Of a stretch of 36,439 bases of DNA, positions 1 to 20,749 are shown one piece after another; position 1 is the first letter of the stretch; the number at the start of each line of letters is the position of its first letter. The stretch spans positions 62,431 to 98,869 of the forward strand of contig FLQS01000018.1 in assembly GCA_900078375.1 (NCBI GenBank), in the 5' to 3' direction. Source of the DNA: an uncultured Mycobacterium sp. (GTDB lineage: Bacteria > Actinomycetota > Actinomycetes > Mycobacteriales > Mycobacteriaceae). Under the pieces are notes generated by a model. That model saw only the letters and a list, made by a program, of their open reading frames with translations, ran no database searches and was not told the origin of the DNA. The translations under genes and the position numbers were made by a program.

Positions 1-10841
<10,841 letters not shown>

Positions 10842-11193
10842 CAGGTTTTGTGCTCTCCGCGTCGGGCCGGTAATTCGTCGATTCACTACGGGAGACCACG
10901 TCAGGCGCAGGATTGACTCCGGAACGGCCACGGCCCGGTCATCTCCCGACAGCGACGGCCGGCTCGTCTCCCGTGGGTCAGTATTGCATGTGCGTTGCTG
11001 AAGATCGCGCTTTCGGGTTCTCTTGACAGTGTCCCCGTAGCTAGCCGCACGGGGTCGTCACAGGGCCCTCGCTACCACCCCTGAGCTGGCCTATCGGGTC
11101 TGTCGACGACCGTCTTAGCGCCAGGCGCTATGTTGGTCTGGCCACCAGCAGCGCCGGTCTCAAGGCCGTGCCGTTCGACCCGGGAGGGGAATA
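10842..11193. promoter_or_regulatory. Divergent control region between pks and papA3
   Basis: This 352-bp stretch holds no convincing gene and must drive both arms of the TPP locus. Visible structure includes three copies of the heptamer TCTCCCG (inverted at 10889-10895, direct at 10942-10948 and 10967-10973). A TTGACA hexamer lies at 11023-11028, and CCCCGT/ACGGGG arms at 11033-11054. A 15-bp perfect palindrome at 11116-11130 abuts a TATGTT -10-like hexamer. No clear -10 for pks was found. A GGAGAG about 10 nt upstream of its ATG is a loose ribosome-binding site. Confidence 0.7.
11116..11134 (+). promoter_or_regulatory. Candidate papA3 promoter -10 with overlapping palindromic operator
   Basis: TAGCGCC-A-GGCGCTA is a perfect inverted repeat (11116-11130) whose right arm runs into TATGTT (11129-11134), a TANNNT-type mycobacterial -10. 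A start about 7 nt further would leave a leader of roughly 50 nt before papA3. A protein bound to the palindrome would block this promoter. The palindrome is read directly. Its role as an operator is inference. Confidence 0.4.
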
Positions 11194-12603
11194 TTGCATA
11201 TCGGGAAGATTTCGATCGGCACAATCGATGATTGGTCGCCGAGCCCCGGTGTGGTGATCTCCTGGCGCCCGACAAATGCGGCGACGGAGAAGGCTCGGCA
11301 AGCGCCGGTCAGCTCGGTTCCCGTGAGCTATATGCAGGGCCAGCATATCCGTGGCGTTTATGAACAGGACGCTGCGGGGCTGGACTATTCGCGGCAGATC
11401 ATTGCTACCTGCGAAGTTCCTGGTCAGTGCGATATTTCGGCCATGAATCATGCGCTGAACGCGTATCTGCGCCGCCATGACACCTATCGGAGTTGGTTCG
11501 AGTATTCAGGATCCGGCGATATTGTCAGGCGAACGATCGCTGACGCCTCCGATATTGAATTCGAGCCCGTTGATTTCGGCGAAATGACCGCCGAAGACGC
11601 GCGTAAACACATTGTCGATATTCCGACTCCCCTGGAATGGGGCTGCTTTTCCTTCGGGGTGGTCCAGAGTGCGGATCATTTCGATTTCTACGCCAGCATC
11701 GACCACGTCCACGGCGACGCGGCGCTCATCGGGATCACCATGCTCGAGGCCCACGGTATGTACACGTCGTTGACGATGACCGGGCAGCCGATGGCCTTGC
11801 CCGAGGCAGGCAGCTTCGACGATTTCTGTCTCCAGGAGCACGCGTCCACGGCGGATCTGACCGTCGATTCGCCGGAGGTCCGCGCCTGGATCGAGTTTGC
11901 CGAGAACAACAACGGCACGCTTCCGGAGTTTCCGCTGCCGCTGGGTAACCCGCTGGAACCGACGGTCGCCGACATGGTCGGCGACCTGCTGATGGACGCT
12001 GACCAGACCGCGCGATTCGAAGCGGCCTGTACGGCGGCCGGTGTCCGCTACGTCGGCGGTCTGTTCGCCTGCACCGCCATGGTGGACCATGAATTGACCG
12101 GTGCGGCAACCTATTACGGACTCACCCCGAGGGACACCCGCAGGACGACGGACAACTTCACGACGCAGGGCTGGTTCACCGGTCTGGTCCCGATCACCGT
12201 CCCGATCGCCGCGACGTCGTTCGGTGAAGCCGCCTGGGCGGCACAGACTTCCTTCGATACCGGTCTGAGCCTGGCAAGGGTTCCTTACTACCGGGTGCTG
12301 GAGTTGGCGCCGTGGTTGGACAAGCCGCGGCCGAACTTCCCTGTCTCGAACTTCCTGCATGGCGGCGCCGCACCCTTGAACGCCGTGCTCGCTGCCGCTG
12401 ACATGGGCTATTCGAACAATATCGGCATCTACTCCGACGGAAGATTCTCCTACCAGCTGACGATCTATATATTCCGATACGAGGCCGGTACCACGATGTC
12501 GGTGATGTTCCCGGACAACCCGATCGCCCAGAAATCGGTCGCCCGGTACATAGCAGCGATGAAATCGGTGTGTGGGCGGATCGCAGACGGCGGGCATTGG
12601 TGA
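11194..12603 (+). CDS. papA3: PapA3-type polyketide-associated acyltransferase
   Basis: This is a 469-residue condensation-like acyltransferase. Enzymes of this family move acyl chains from a CoA or carrier-protein thioester to trehalose in the cytoplasm. The catalytic HxxxD reads His171-Val-His-Gly-Asp175 in SIDHVHGD. The start is TTG at 11194: a GGAGGGG ribosome-binding site sits about 5 nt upstream, and the following HIGKISIGTIDDWSPSPGV aligns with the N-terminus I remember for Mtb PapA1. The C-terminal part keeps the family stretches VDSPEVRAWIEFAENNNGT and TTQGWFTGLVPITVP. It is first in the papA3-mmpL10-PE operon, 59 nt ahead of mmpL10. It is assigned to PapA3 rather than PapA1 or PapA2 from the locus. 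The role, making diacyltrehalose with the PKS product, follows from TPP studies. Confidence 0.92.
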   Translation: MHIGKISIGTIDDWSPSPGVVISWRPTNAATEKARQAPVSSVPVSYMQGQHIRGVYEQDAAGLDYSRQIIATCEVPGQCDISAMNHALNAYLRRHDTYRSWFEYSGSGDIVRRTIADASDIEFEPVDFGEMTAEDARKHIVDIPTPLEWGCFSFGVVQSADHFDFYASIDHVHGDAALIGITMLEAHGMYTSLTMTGQPMALPEAGSFDDFCLQEHASTADLTVDSPEVRAWIEFAENNNGTLPEFPLPLGNPLEPTVADMVGDLLMDADQTARFEAACTAAGVRYVGGLFACTAMVDHELTGAATYYGLTPRDTRRTTDNFTTQGWFTGLVPITVPIAATSFGEAAWAAQTSFDTGLSLARVPYYRVLELAPWLDKPRPNFPVSNFLHGGAAPLNAVLAAADMGYSNNIGIYSDGRFSYQLTIYIFRYEAGTTMSVMFPDNPIAQKSVARYIAAMKSVCGRIADGGHW

Positions 12604-12662
12604 CGACTTGCGAGTAGCGAGACCTCACGAAACACAGGTGAGGGCAGCCGGATGAGGACAAC

Positions 12663-15641
12663 GTGCGACGGCTAGCTGATTTTGTGGTGCGCTGGCCCTG
12701 GGCAGTGATTGGGCTCTGGGTCGCGTTGGCGGTGACGCTACCGCTGACGTTCCCGAGCCTGACCGACATGGCTCAGAAACACCCGCTGGCCATGCTGCCC
12801 GGCGACGCACCGTCGAGCGTCGCGGCCCGGCAGATGACCGAAGCGTTCTCCGAACCCGGCGGCGACGATCTGCTGCTGGTGGTCCTCACCGACGAGCGCG
12901 GGCTAAGCCCCGCGCACGAAGCGACCTACCGCAAGCTGGTGGGCGCGCTCCGCGAAGACCAGCACGACGTCGTGATGCTGCAGGACTTTGTCGAAACTCC
13001 GGCGCTGCGTTCATTTTTGACGAGCAAGGACAACAAGTCCTGGGTCGTGCCCGTGGGGCTGGCCGGCGCGTTGGGCACCCCGCAGTCTTATGACGCGTAC
13101 AAGCGGGTCGCCAGTATCGTCAAACAGAACACCGCAGGCAGCCCGCTGGAAGTACACCTGACCGGACCGGCGGCGACCGTCGCCGATCTCACCGTCGCCG
13201 GCGAACGGGACCGGCTGCCAATCGAACTCGCGATCGGCGTGTTGGTACTCCTCGTGCTCCTGGTGGTTTATCGCAACCCGATCACCATGCTGCTGCCCTT
13301 GATCGGAATCGGGACATCCCTGGTGATCGCGCAGTCCGTGGTCGCCGGCCTGTCCAATCTGACCGGGTTGGGGGTGTCGAACCAGGCCATCATTCTCCTC
13401 AGCGCGATGATCGCCGGTGCCGGAACGGATTACGCGGTCTTTCTGATCAGCCGCTATCACGACTACGTGCGACGCGGCGAAAGCTCCGAGGATGCGGTTC
13501 GGCAGGCATTGGGCTCGGTGGGCAAGGTGATCACCGCATCCGCTGCCACCATCGGCATCACGTTCCTCGGGATCAGCTTCGCCAAGATGGGGGTCTTCTC
13601 CACCGTCGGCGTTTCATCGGCGATCGGGGTCGGCGTGGCTTACCTCGCCGCGCTCACGCTGTTGCCGGCCATCATCGCCGTCGCCGGGCCGCGCGGCTGG
13701 ATCACGCCGCGGCGTGAGCTGACTACCCGGTGGTGGCGGCGGTCAGGCATCCGTATCGTGCGCCGGCCACGGGTGCATCTGGTGGCCAGCGTCCTGATCC
13801 TGATTCTGCTTGCCAGCTGCGTGGGGTTGGCGAAGTACAACTACGACGATCGCAAGGCGGTGGCCGCGTCGGACCCGAGTTCGGTCGGCTACACCGCGCT
13901 GGAACGCCATTTCGACCTCAACCAGTCCATCCCCTCCTACGTCCTGATCCGTTCGCCGCGTGACCTGCGTACCCCGCAGGCCCTCGCGGATCTGGAACAG
14001 ATGGCCGAGCGCATCAGTCAGGTGCCGAATATCGCAATGGTCAGCGGTATCACTCGACCGACCGGATCCGTGCCGCAAGAATTCAGGGCCACTTATCAGG
14101 CGGGCCTGGTCGGCAATCAGCTTGGCAACGGCGCGGCGATGATCGCGGCCAACATGAACGACCTCAATCACCTTGCGGGCGGAGCCAACACGCTCGCGAC
14201 CAACCTCGGCGATGTGCGCGGCCAGGTCACCCAGATCGCCACCAGCGTCCAGGGGATGGTCGACGCGTTCTCCGCGATCAGAGGCCAGTACGGCGGCGAC
14301 AAGCTCGTCAAGAACGTCGAGACCGCGGCCAAGCTCGTCAACGCGATGAACCGGCTCGGCAATTCGATGGGCATCAACGTCCAGGCCGCCAAGGACCTGT
14401 TCGCCTGGGTGGGGCCGGTGCTGGTGGCGTTGCACGGCAATGCCGTCTGTGATCTCGACCCCTCCTGCGCCGAGACCCGCGGTCATTTTCAGGCACTGGT
14501 CGACGCGCGCAATGACGGAACCCTCGACGAGATCAATTCTCTGGCAGGGCAATTGCAGTCAATGCAGGACAGGCAGTCCCTCGACGCGACCCTGCGCCAG
14601 CTCAGTGACGCCTTCGGCAGGCTGACCAAGGTCATGCACACCATGGGACTGGACTCGCCCGGCGGTGCCCAGGCGAGCACCAACAAACTTCGGCAAGGCG
14701 CTGATCGGGCTGCCAGCGGCAGCCGAGACGTCGCCACCGGTGTAGGCCAGGTCGTCGACCAGATCCAGCTCATGCGAACCGGCCTCGATCAGGCCGCAGC
14801 GTTCCTGTTGTCGATGAAGCAGGACGCCGCAAGCCCCGCGATGGCGGGATTCAACATTCCGCCCGAAGTCCTCAATCTGCCTGACTTCAAAATGGCTTCC
14901 AAGATGTTCATCTCGCCCGATGGGCATTCGGTGCGCTATCTGGTGCTCACCAAACTCGATCCGTTCAGTGCCGCCGCGATGGATCAGGTCAATGCGATCA
15001 GCGACGCCGCCCGCAGTGCGCAACCGAACACCAGCCTGTCGGACGCAACGATCTCAATGGGCGGTTACCCCGCCGCGTTGCGGGACACCCGCGACTACTA
15101 CCAGAAGGACATCCGGTTCATCATCGCCGTCACCATGACCGTGGTGCTGCTGACGTTGATGTTGCTGCTGCGCGCCGTGATCGCGCCGCTGTATCTGGTT
15201 GGCTCCGTGGTGCTTTCGTATTTTGCGGCACTGGGCATCGGCATCCTGGTCTTCCAATACCTCTTCGGACAACAGTTGCACTGGACAGTGCCGCCGTTGG
15301 CGTTCGTGGTGCTGGTCGCGGTGGGAGCCGACTACAACCTGCTGTTCGCCTCACGATTGCGGGACGAATCCTTTGGCGGCACGCGCTACGGCGTCATCCG
15401 GACGCTCTCGTCGACCGGCGGTGTCATCACCGCGGCTGGTCTGATTTTCGCGGCCTCGATGTGGGGTCTGCTGTTCTCCAGCATCGGTACCGTGGTGCAG
15501 GGAGGGTTCGTCATCGGTGTCGGAATCCTGCTGGACACGTTCCTGGTCCGGACCGTCACGGTGCCCGCCATGGCTACCCTGGTCGGAAAAGCGAACTGGT
15601 GGCCGTCACGTATGACATCGCAGGGAAGCGGTAAGGCATGA
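12663..15641 (+). CDS. mmpL10: MmpL10-type RND lipid transporter
   Basis: This is a 992-residue MmpL protein with GTG start and a GAGGA ribosome-binding site about 5 nt upstream. There is an N-terminal membrane segment (about 10-33), a first porter domain, helices from about 180, a second porter domain (about 390-810) and a C-terminal helix bundle. The proton-relay Asp-Tyr pair is visible twice, as GAGTDYAVF (Asp256-Tyr257) and VGADYNLLF near residue 885. The second porter domain has an extended, helix-rich central part with a Cys pair around CDLDPSC. MmpL proteins export lipids across the inner membrane with proton motive force. Between papA3 and the PE-PPE gene, the expected cargo is diacyltrehalose for TPP assembly. 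Its stop overlaps the next start by 4 nt (ATGA), so translation is probably coupled. Confidence 0.93.
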   Translation: MRRLADFVVRWPWAVIGLWVALAVTLPLTFPSLTDMAQKHPLAMLPGDAPSSVAARQMTEAFSEPGGDDLLLVVLTDERGLSPAHEATYRKLVGALREDQHDVVMLQDFVETPALRSFLTSKDNKSWVVPVGLAGALGTPQSYDAYKRVASIVKQNTAGSPLEVHLTGPAATVADLTVAGERDRLPIELAIGVLVLLVLLVVYRNPITMLLPLIGIGTSLVIAQSVVAGLSNLTGLGVSNQAIILLSAMIAGAGTDYAVFLISRYHDYVRRGESSEDAVRQALGSVGKVITASAATIGITFLGISFAKMGVFSTVGVSSAIGVGVAYLAALTLLPAIIAVAGPRGWITPRRELTTRWWRRSGIRIVRRPRVHLVASVLILILLASCVGLAKYNYDDRKAVAASDPSSVGYTALERHFDLNQSIPSYVLIRSPRDLRTPQALADLEQMAERISQVPNIAMVSGITRPTGSVPQEFRATYQAGLVGNQLGNGAAMIAANMNDLNHLAGGANTLATNLGDVRGQVTQIATSVQGMVDAFSAIRGQYGGDKLVKNVETAAKLVNAMNRLGNSMGINVQAAKDLFAWVGPVLVALHGNAVCDLDPSCAETRGHFQALVDARNDGTLDEINSLAGQLQSMQDRQSLDATLRQLSDAFGRLTKVMHTMGLDSPGGAQASTNKLRQGADRAASGSRDVATGVGQVVDQIQLMRTGLDQAAAFLLSMKQDAASPAMAGFNIPPEVLNLPDFKMASKMFISPDGHSVRYLVLTKLDPFSAAAMDQVNAISDAARSAQPNTSLSDATISMGGYPAALRDTRDYYQKDIRFIIAVTMTVVLLTLMLLLRAVIAPLYLVGSVVLSYFAALGIGILVFQYLFGQQLHWTVPPLAFVVLVAVGADYNLLFASRLRDESFGGTRYGVIRTLSSTGGVITAAGLIFAASMWGLLFSSIGTVVQGGFVIGVGILLDTFLVRTVTVPAMATLVGKANWWPSRMTSQGSGKA

Positions 15642-16756
15642 AAAAGCTACTCGCCACGGCAACCACGCTGCTGACCCTGTGTGCCACCGGCGGAATTGCA
15701 GCCGCCGACCAGCCGGCGCCGGATCAGCCGAACAATGACGGGCCGACGCCGATCGGCACGCCGGGCCGGGGATATGCACTTGGTGGCGCCCACGTTCTCG
15801 GCATTCCCTATGACGAGTACATCCGCCGCACGGGCGCGGACTGGTTCCCCGGCCTGGACCGTCAGATCGTCGATTACCCCGCCGGGCAGGTCCAGGGCCA
15901 CAGCTTGGAGCGCCTGTTCCCCGGTATCGGCAGGCTGGACGACAACTTCCCCGGCCTGGGCGTCGACGGCCCGAGCATCGGCGAGTCGGTCGACGAAGGT
16001 GAAGGCAACGTCATCCGCGCGATCCAGGCAGGCGGGCCCGGTACCGCGATCGGGCTGTCTGAAGGCGCGATGGTGCTCAACGCCGTGCAGAACCGGCTGG
16101 CCACGGATCCGAACGCCCCGCCGCCAGATCAGCTGTCGTTCGCCACGTATGGCGATCCGATTGCACCGCACGCCTTCGGTGCGAGTTTCCTGGCCCAGAA
16201 CTTCCCGGTGGGCAGCGTCGTTCCCGCGCTGGACTACCGGATGCCCGCCCCGGTCGAGAGCCAATATGACTCCTACCGTTTCGTCTCCGCCTACGACAGC
16301 ATCGCCGACTGGCCGGACCGCCAGGACAACTGGATGTCGATGGCCAACGCGATCGTCGGACTGGCGACGGGTCACACCGCCGTGGCGTTCACCAATCCGA
16401 GTATGGTTCCGCCGCAGAACATCCGGACCACGGTCAACTCCAGGGGCGCGAAGACCACGACGTACCTGATCCCCGAGCAACACCTGCCGCTGGTATTGCC
16501 GTTCAAGTATCTCGGCGTCGACGAGGGCACGTTGAACCAGCTCGACGGCGTCCTGAAACCCATGGTGGACTCCGGATATTCGCGCAACGACGATCCGCTG
16601 ACCGCGCCTATCGAAGTCGATCCGGTACACGGCTACGACCCTGCGGCCGTCACCGCGCCCGCCACTCAGGCCGCCTTCGGCGGCGGCACCGATCCGATTT
16701 CGCAGCTGATGGCCGGCTTCCAGTACGTGTTGGACCACGGTCCAAGCGCGCACTGA
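15638..16756 (+). CDS. Secreted PE-PPE-domain serine acyltransferase (TPP finishing enzyme, Chp-like)
   Basis: This 372-residue protein begins with a Sec signal peptide (MKKLL, hydrophobic core, probable cut after AAA near residue 23) and has no PE domain, despite being called PE in the TPP literature. The rest is an alpha/beta-hydrolase PE-PPE domain. The nucleophile is Ser141 in GLSEG, the acid is probably Asp220 or Asp224 in YDSIADWPD, and the base is probably His282 in PEQHLPL. Relatives Chp1 and Chp2 move acyl groups between trehalose lipids outside the membrane. The start overlaps the mmpL10 stop by 4 nt, matching a substrate hand-over from MmpL10. In TPP strains this enzyme is thought to transfer polyphleoyl chains between diacyltrehaloses. 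The triad assignment beyond Ser141 is inference. Confidence 0.88.
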   Translation: MKKLLATATTLLTLCATGGIAAADQPAPDQPNNDGPTPIGTPGRGYALGGAHVLGIPYDEYIRRTGADWFPGLDRQIVDYPAGQVQGHSLERLFPGIGRLDDNFPGLGVDGPSIGESVDEGEGNVIRAIQAGGPGTAIGLSEGAMVLNAVQNRLATDPNAPPPDQLSFATYGDPIAPHAFGASFLAQNFPVGSVVPALDYRMPAPVESQYDSYRFVSAYDSIADWPDRQDNWMSMANAIVGLATGHTAVAFTNPSMVPPQNIRTTVNSRGAKTTTYLIPEQHLPLVLPFKYLGVDEGTLNQLDGVLKPMVDSGYSRNDDPLTAPIEVDPVHGYDPAAVTAPATQAAFGGGTDPISQLMAGFQYVLDHGPSAH

Positions 16757-16758
16757 TT

Positions 16759-17394
16759 TCAGACGCCGAGTAGACCTGCGGTCAGTAGCACGACACCGAC
16801 CACGGCAAGCAGCACTGCGACCTCGCGCCGGCGCCGCGCACGAACCCAGCCGTGTAGTGCCGTCATCGCCGCGCGGGTGCCTTGCGGGGCGACCAGATAG
16901 GCGAGCAGCGGAATCTCCACGAGCGCGAACGCCACCACGTTGAACGTCACCAACGCCCCGAACCGGACGCCGGCCGCGGTCGCGCCGGCGGCGATGACGG
17001 CCAGTGCGGCCAGATAGTCGATCGAGGGCAGCGCGATGCCCAGGCCGGCCACGCCGGCCACCCACAGTGACTGGCCGTCGAGCAGACGACTCAGCCACGC
17101 CGGCGGCGTGCGGTCGCGGCCCTTGGTGACCGCCAGCATCGCGGCCGCCAGCAGCGCGAGCGCACCGATGACGATCTGCACCCTGGGCAGGGTGAAATGA
17201 GCCGACGCCGGGATCCGGGACTCCAGCGCGAACAACACCACCGCGCCGACTGTCAGGCCCATCACGAAGCCGCCGCACAGGAAGGCGGCCAGCTGCAGAT
17301 GGGGGCGGGGACGATTCAGCATCAGGACCGACATCCCGATGCGAAACGGTTCCAGACTCACCGCGACAGCCATCACCAACAGGGTGAACCACAT
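16759..17394 (-). CDS. GAP-like multi-pass membrane protein
   Basis: This is an integral membrane protein of 211 residues from ATG 17394, with about six hydrophobic segments. It resembles the small Gap (glycopeptidolipid addressing protein) family needed for surface display of mycobacterial lipids. The early stretch MWFTLLVMAVAVSLEPFRIGM contains the Glu-Pro found near the first helix of this family. An in-frame start further up (17454) would lie inside fadD23, so the shorter start, 11 nt after the fadD23 stop, is preferred. No strong ribosome-binding site is visible. Co-transcription with fadD23 is likely. A role in TPP export is inferred from position, and its partner is unknown. Its stop faces the PE-PPE stop with 2 nt between. 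Confidence 0.8.
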   Translation of the reverse strand: MWFTLLVMAVAVSLEPFRIGMSVLMLNRPRPHLQLAAFLCGGFVMGLTVGAVVLFALESRIPASAHFTLPRVQIVIGALALLAAAMLAVTKGRDRTPPAWLSRLLDGQSLWVAGVAGLGIALPSIDYLAALAVIAAGATAAGVRFGALVTFNVVAFALVEIPLLAYLVAPQGTRAAMTALHGWVRARRRREVAVLLAVVGVVLLTAGLLGV

Positions 17395-17405
17395 CGGCTG
17401 ATCAG

Positions 17406-19118
17406 CTACGCATCCAGCCGCACGAACTGTCCTTGGCGGTACTCTTCGATGCACGCGGCCCGGCGGATCTTGCCGCTGGTGGTGGTTGGGATCGACCCCG
17501 GCTCCACGAGGACGATATCGGCGACCTGCAAGCCGTGGGCACGCGAAATGGCCGCGATCACATCGGTTTTCACGTCGGCGTACTCGTCGGCATCATCACG
17601 CTTCTTGAGCTCGACGATGGTCACCAGCGTCTCGCTCTGCTCGTCGGACACCGCGATGGCAGCCACTCGACCCCGGGTGAGCTTCTGCACCGTCGATTCG
17701 ATGTCTTCGGAGTAGTGGTTGCGGCCCCGCACGATCAGCATGTCCTTGATGCGGCCCACGATGAACAGATCGCCCTGCGAGATGAACCCTCGATCGCCGG
17801 TGCGTAGCCAGCCGTGCTCCGGGTCGCCCTCGGTAGCGTCGATCAGGCTCGCGCCGAACGCGGACCCGGTCTGCTCCGGTTTGCGCCAGTAGCCGGCAGA
17901 GACGTTCTCGCCATGCGTCCAGATTTCGCCGACGGTGCCGTCGGGGCACAGCTCGCAGGTGTCGGCGTCGACGATCCGCACCAACGGCGAGGCCGGCAAC
18001 TGATATCGCAGCAATGGGGACGCGCCGGGTTTGCGTACCGCGATCCCTCGCGACAGTTCGACGGCGTCGAAGTCGACGACTTCCGGCACCTGATTCGCGG
18101 TGCTGCTGGCGACGTAGACCGTCGCCTCGGCCAGGCCGTACGAGGGCGCCATCACCTCGGGGCGAAGACCGATCGGGGCGAGGCGTTCGTGGAATCTGAC
18201 CACGGTCTCCGGGTGGATGCGTTCGGCTCCATTGATGATGCCGATGACGCCGCTGAGATCGAGGCCGTCCAGTTCGTCGTCGGTGCTGCGCCGTGCGGTG
18301 AGGTCGAAGGCGAAGTTCGGCGCGCCCGACCATGCCTTCGGGTGGCGGCCCAACGCCTGCAGCCAGCGCGCCGGCCGCGACAGGAACGCGATCGGGCTCA
18401 TCAGATCGGCGGGGTGCCCGCTGAAGATCGGTGCACCGATCCCGAGCATCAGTCCCATGTCGTGGTAGAACGGCAGCCACGAGACCAGGCTGGTGCCCGG
18501 GGGGAACTCCCCGCCGTAGTGCGGCACGTAATCGGCCATCAGCTGCTCGAAATTGGCGCACATATTGCGGTGCGAGATCATCACGCCGGCCGGTAGCCGC
18601 GTCGAGCCAGAGGTGTACTGCAGATAGGCGATATCCGGTCCATCGGGTATCTCGGTGTCGACAACGTTGGCCGCATCCAGGTCGAGCGTGTCCACTGCGA
18701 TCGTGGCGATCACGGCGGCGCCGTCGTCCACGTACTGTGCGGCGACTTCGAAGACATCGGAGGTGGTCAGCACCACGGTTGGCGACGTATCGGTCACCAC
18801 GGCGCTGACTCGTTCGTCGTGGGAACCGGGCACCGGAACCGACAGCGGGACCGCGATGAAACCGGCCTGCATGGCGCCCAGGAACGCGACGATATAGGCC
18901 AGGCCCTGCGGGGCGATGATCAGTGCCCGGTCGCCGGGGGCGCCGTGCTGGCTGATCTCCTGCGCGACGTTGAGTGTCCGGCGATACACCTGTGACCAGG
19001 TCAAAGTCGCGGAGATTCCGTTCCAATCCCGGTCATAGTCGGTGAACGTGAAGGCGACATCGTCTGGTGTCAGACCAGCGCGTTCGCGCAGCACGGACAG
19101 GATTGAAACGTTCGGCAC
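17406..19118 (-). CDS. fadD23: FadD23-type long-chain fatty acyl-AMP ligase
   Basis: This 570-residue adenylating enzyme starts at GTG 19118. Landmarks are the nucleotide-binding loop YTSGSTR from Tyr168, SWLPFYHDMGL, the AMP-binding YGLAEATVYVA, LRTGDRGF and the catalytic Lys550 in TTTSGKIRRA. The sequence closely follows the FAAL group (FadD23, FadD28, FadD32), which forms acyl-AMP and loads it onto a PKS rather than onto CoA. It most likely primes the polyketide synthase encoded at the far end of the locus, which has no loading module. A TAGCCT hexamer ends 6 nt before the GTG, pointing to a leaderless transcript. The downstream gap-like gene follows by 11 nt. Function as starter activator is inferred from TPP studies and locus conservation. 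Confidence 0.92.
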   Translation of the reverse strand: MPNVSILSVLRERAGLTPDDVAFTFTDYDRDWNGISATLTWSQVYRRTLNVAQEISQHGAPGDRALIIAPQGLAYIVAFLGAMQAGFIAVPLSVPVPGSHDERVSAVVTDTSPTVVLTTSDVFEVAAQYVDDGAAVIATIAVDTLDLDAANVVDTEIPDGPDIAYLQYTSGSTRLPAGVMISHRNMCANFEQLMADYVPHYGGEFPPGTSLVSWLPFYHDMGLMLGIGAPIFSGHPADLMSPIAFLSRPARWLQALGRHPKAWSGAPNFAFDLTARRSTDDELDGLDLSGVIGIINGAERIHPETVVRFHERLAPIGLRPEVMAPSYGLAEATVYVASSTANQVPEVVDFDAVELSRGIAVRKPGASPLLRYQLPASPLVRIVDADTCELCPDGTVGEIWTHGENVSAGYWRKPEQTGSAFGASLIDATEGDPEHGWLRTGDRGFISQGDLFIVGRIKDMLIVRGRNHYSEDIESTVQKLTRGRVAAIAVSDEQSETLVTIVELKKRDDADEYADVKTDVIAAISRAHGLQVADIVLVEPGSIPTTTSGKIRRAACIEEYRQGQFVRLDA

Positions 19119-19124
19119 GGCCTT

Positions 19125-19687
<563 letters not shown>

Positions 19688-19698
19688 CCCAGCCTGGC

Positions 19699-19711
19699 CC
19701 CGCGGCGCGGG
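19699..19711. terminator. Short GC hairpin between convergent genes
   Basis: CCCGC-GGC-GCGGG forms a 5-bp stem in the 24-nt gap between the flavin reductase stop and the stop of the 51-residue gene. It is placed to end transcription from both sides. The stem is short and has no T-run, so the call is weak. Confidence 0.3.
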
Positions 19712-19867
19712 TCAGGGTTTCTCGCCGAGTTCTTCGCGATAGGCGGCGATACGCTGTTCGATCTCGGCCGCGTCGTCGGGCCGACCCTCTTTGAGAGCCA
19801 GTTCGGCGCGGGCGGACAGCTCGCGGATCGCCGTGCGAATGTCGTTGACGCTGTGGACGCTATCCAT
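19712..19867 (-). CDS. 51-residue conserved-type helical small protein
   Basis: ATG 19867 to TGA 19712 encodes MDSVHSVNDIRTAIRELSAR followed by AELALKEGRPDDAAEIEQRI and AAYREELGEKP. The composition is rich in Ala, Glu and Arg with heptad-like spacing, so a helical hairpin or coiled coil is likely. No membrane segment, Cys or metal site is seen. It lies downstream of the sdh1 operon in the same direction, 124 nt after the sdhB stop and beyond a strong hairpin, so it may have its own promoter or be reached by read-through. I do not recognise a function. Start, stop, codon use and clean convergence with the neighbour support a real gene. Confidence 0.65.
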   Translation of the reverse strand: MDSVHSVNDIRTAIRELSARAELALKEGRPDDAAEIEQRIAAYREELGEKP

Positions 19868-19901
19868 GGTTCGAGGCTACCCAGATGGCCGCCAATAGGA
19901 A

Positions 19902-19939
19902 CGGGCCGCGAGAAATCCCTGAGGAAATCTCGCGGCCCG
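19902..19939 (-). terminator. Strong hairpin downstream of sdhB
   Basis: CGGGCCGCGAGA (19902-19913) pairs perfectly with TCTCGCGGCCCG (19928-19939) across a 14-nt loop. It lies about 50 nt after the sdhB stop and before the 51-residue gene. There is no long U-tract, which is common for mycobacterial terminators. It could also act as an mRNA 3' stabiliser. Confidence 0.6.
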
Positions 19940-19991
19940 CTCGCCGAAGCTGTGAACTACTTGTTGCGCCGACTCGGTCTGATGGTTCCGC

Positions 19992-20747
19992 TCACTTCGT
20001 TCGCCGGAACAAAATATTGCCCAGCCAGACCACCGGGTCGTACTTGGCGTCGGCCACGCGCTCCTTCATCGGGATCAGCGCGTTGTCGGTGATCTTGATG
20101 TGCTCGGGGCACACCTCGGTGCAGCACTTGGTGATGTTGCAGAAGCCCAGGCCGTTTTCCTCCTGGGCCATATTGCGACGGTCCAAGGTGTCGAGCGGGT
20201 GCATCGACAGCTCGGCTTGCCGCATCAGGTAACGCGGGCCGGCGAAGGACTTCTTGTTCTCCTCGTGGTCACGGTTGACGTGGCACACGTCCTGGCACAG
20301 GAAGCACTCGATGCACTTGCGGAACTCCTGGCTGCGGTTCACATCCTCCTGCTGCATGCGGTACTCGCCGGGCTGCAGGTCCTTCGGGGGAGTGAACGAC
20401 GGGATCTCCCGCGCCTTGTCGTAGTTGAAGGAGACGTCGGTGACCAGGTCGCGCATGACGGGGAAGGTCCGCAGCGGGGTGATCGTGACGACCTCGTCCT
20501 CGCCGAACGTCGACATCCGGGTCATGCACATCAGCCGCGGCCGACCGTTGATCTCGGCGGAACACGAACCGCATTTGCCGGCCTTACAGTTCCACCGCAC
20601 CGCGAGGTCGCCGGCTTGCGTGGCTTGCAGCCGGTGGACGATGTCGAGCACCACTTCGCCGTCGTTGACCTCGACGGTGTAGTCCTGCAGGTCGCCGCCG
20701 GCCTCGTCGCCGCGCCAAACCCGCAGTTTCGCGTCGTAAGCAGCCAT
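19992..20747 (-). CDS. sdhB: Succinate dehydrogenase iron-sulfur subunit (Sdh1, Rv0247c-like)
   Basis: This 251-residue electron-transfer subunit sits on the cytoplasmic face of complex II. The N-terminal ferredoxin domain holds the [2Fe-2S] ligands Cys54, Cys59, Cys62 and Cys74. The C-terminal domain has CxxCxxCxxxC (Cys145, 148, 151, 155) for [4Fe-4S] and a second cluster motif with Cys203, 208, 209 and 213 ending in Pro. It passes electrons from SdhA-bound FAD toward the membrane anchor. Spacing is 2 nt from sdhA, so the two are translated together. A run of Cys near 203-213 (FCNITKCCTEVCPEH) is the Sdh1 pattern. All ligands appear intact. Confidence 0.95.
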   Translation of the reverse strand: MAAYDAKLRVWRGDEAGGDLQDYTVEVNDGEVVLDIVHRLQATQAGDLAVRWNCKAGKCGSCSAEINGRPRLMCMTRMSTFGEDEVVTITPLRTFPVMRDLVTDVSFNYDKAREIPSFTPPKDLQPGEYRMQQEDVNRSQEFRKCIECFLCQDVCHVNRDHEENKKSFAGPRYLMRQAELSMHPLDTLDRRNMAQEENGLGFCNITKCCTEVCPEHIKITDNALIPMKERVADAKYDPVVWLGNILFRRTK

Positions 20748-20749
20748 TT

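Noticed and set aside
11023..11028. TTGACA as the papA3 -35 element
   Set aside because: No TANNNT hexamer follows at 16-19 bp, and the best -10 is 100 bp further on. It was kept only as a note in the intergenic entry.
11506..12597. 363-codon minus-strand frame opposite papA3
   Set aside because: papA3 has HxxxD and full-length family similarity. The antisense frame shows no recognisable domain.
15647..17392. 581-codon open frame on the minus strand
   Set aside because: It is antisense to the PE-PPE gene and overlaps the gap-like gene in another frame. The sense genes have signal peptide, catalytic motif and membrane helices, while this frame has none.
19902..19939. Small RNA or mobile-element end
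   Set aside because: The inverted repeat is adequately explained as a terminator or stabiliser after sdhB. There is no transposase or target duplication.
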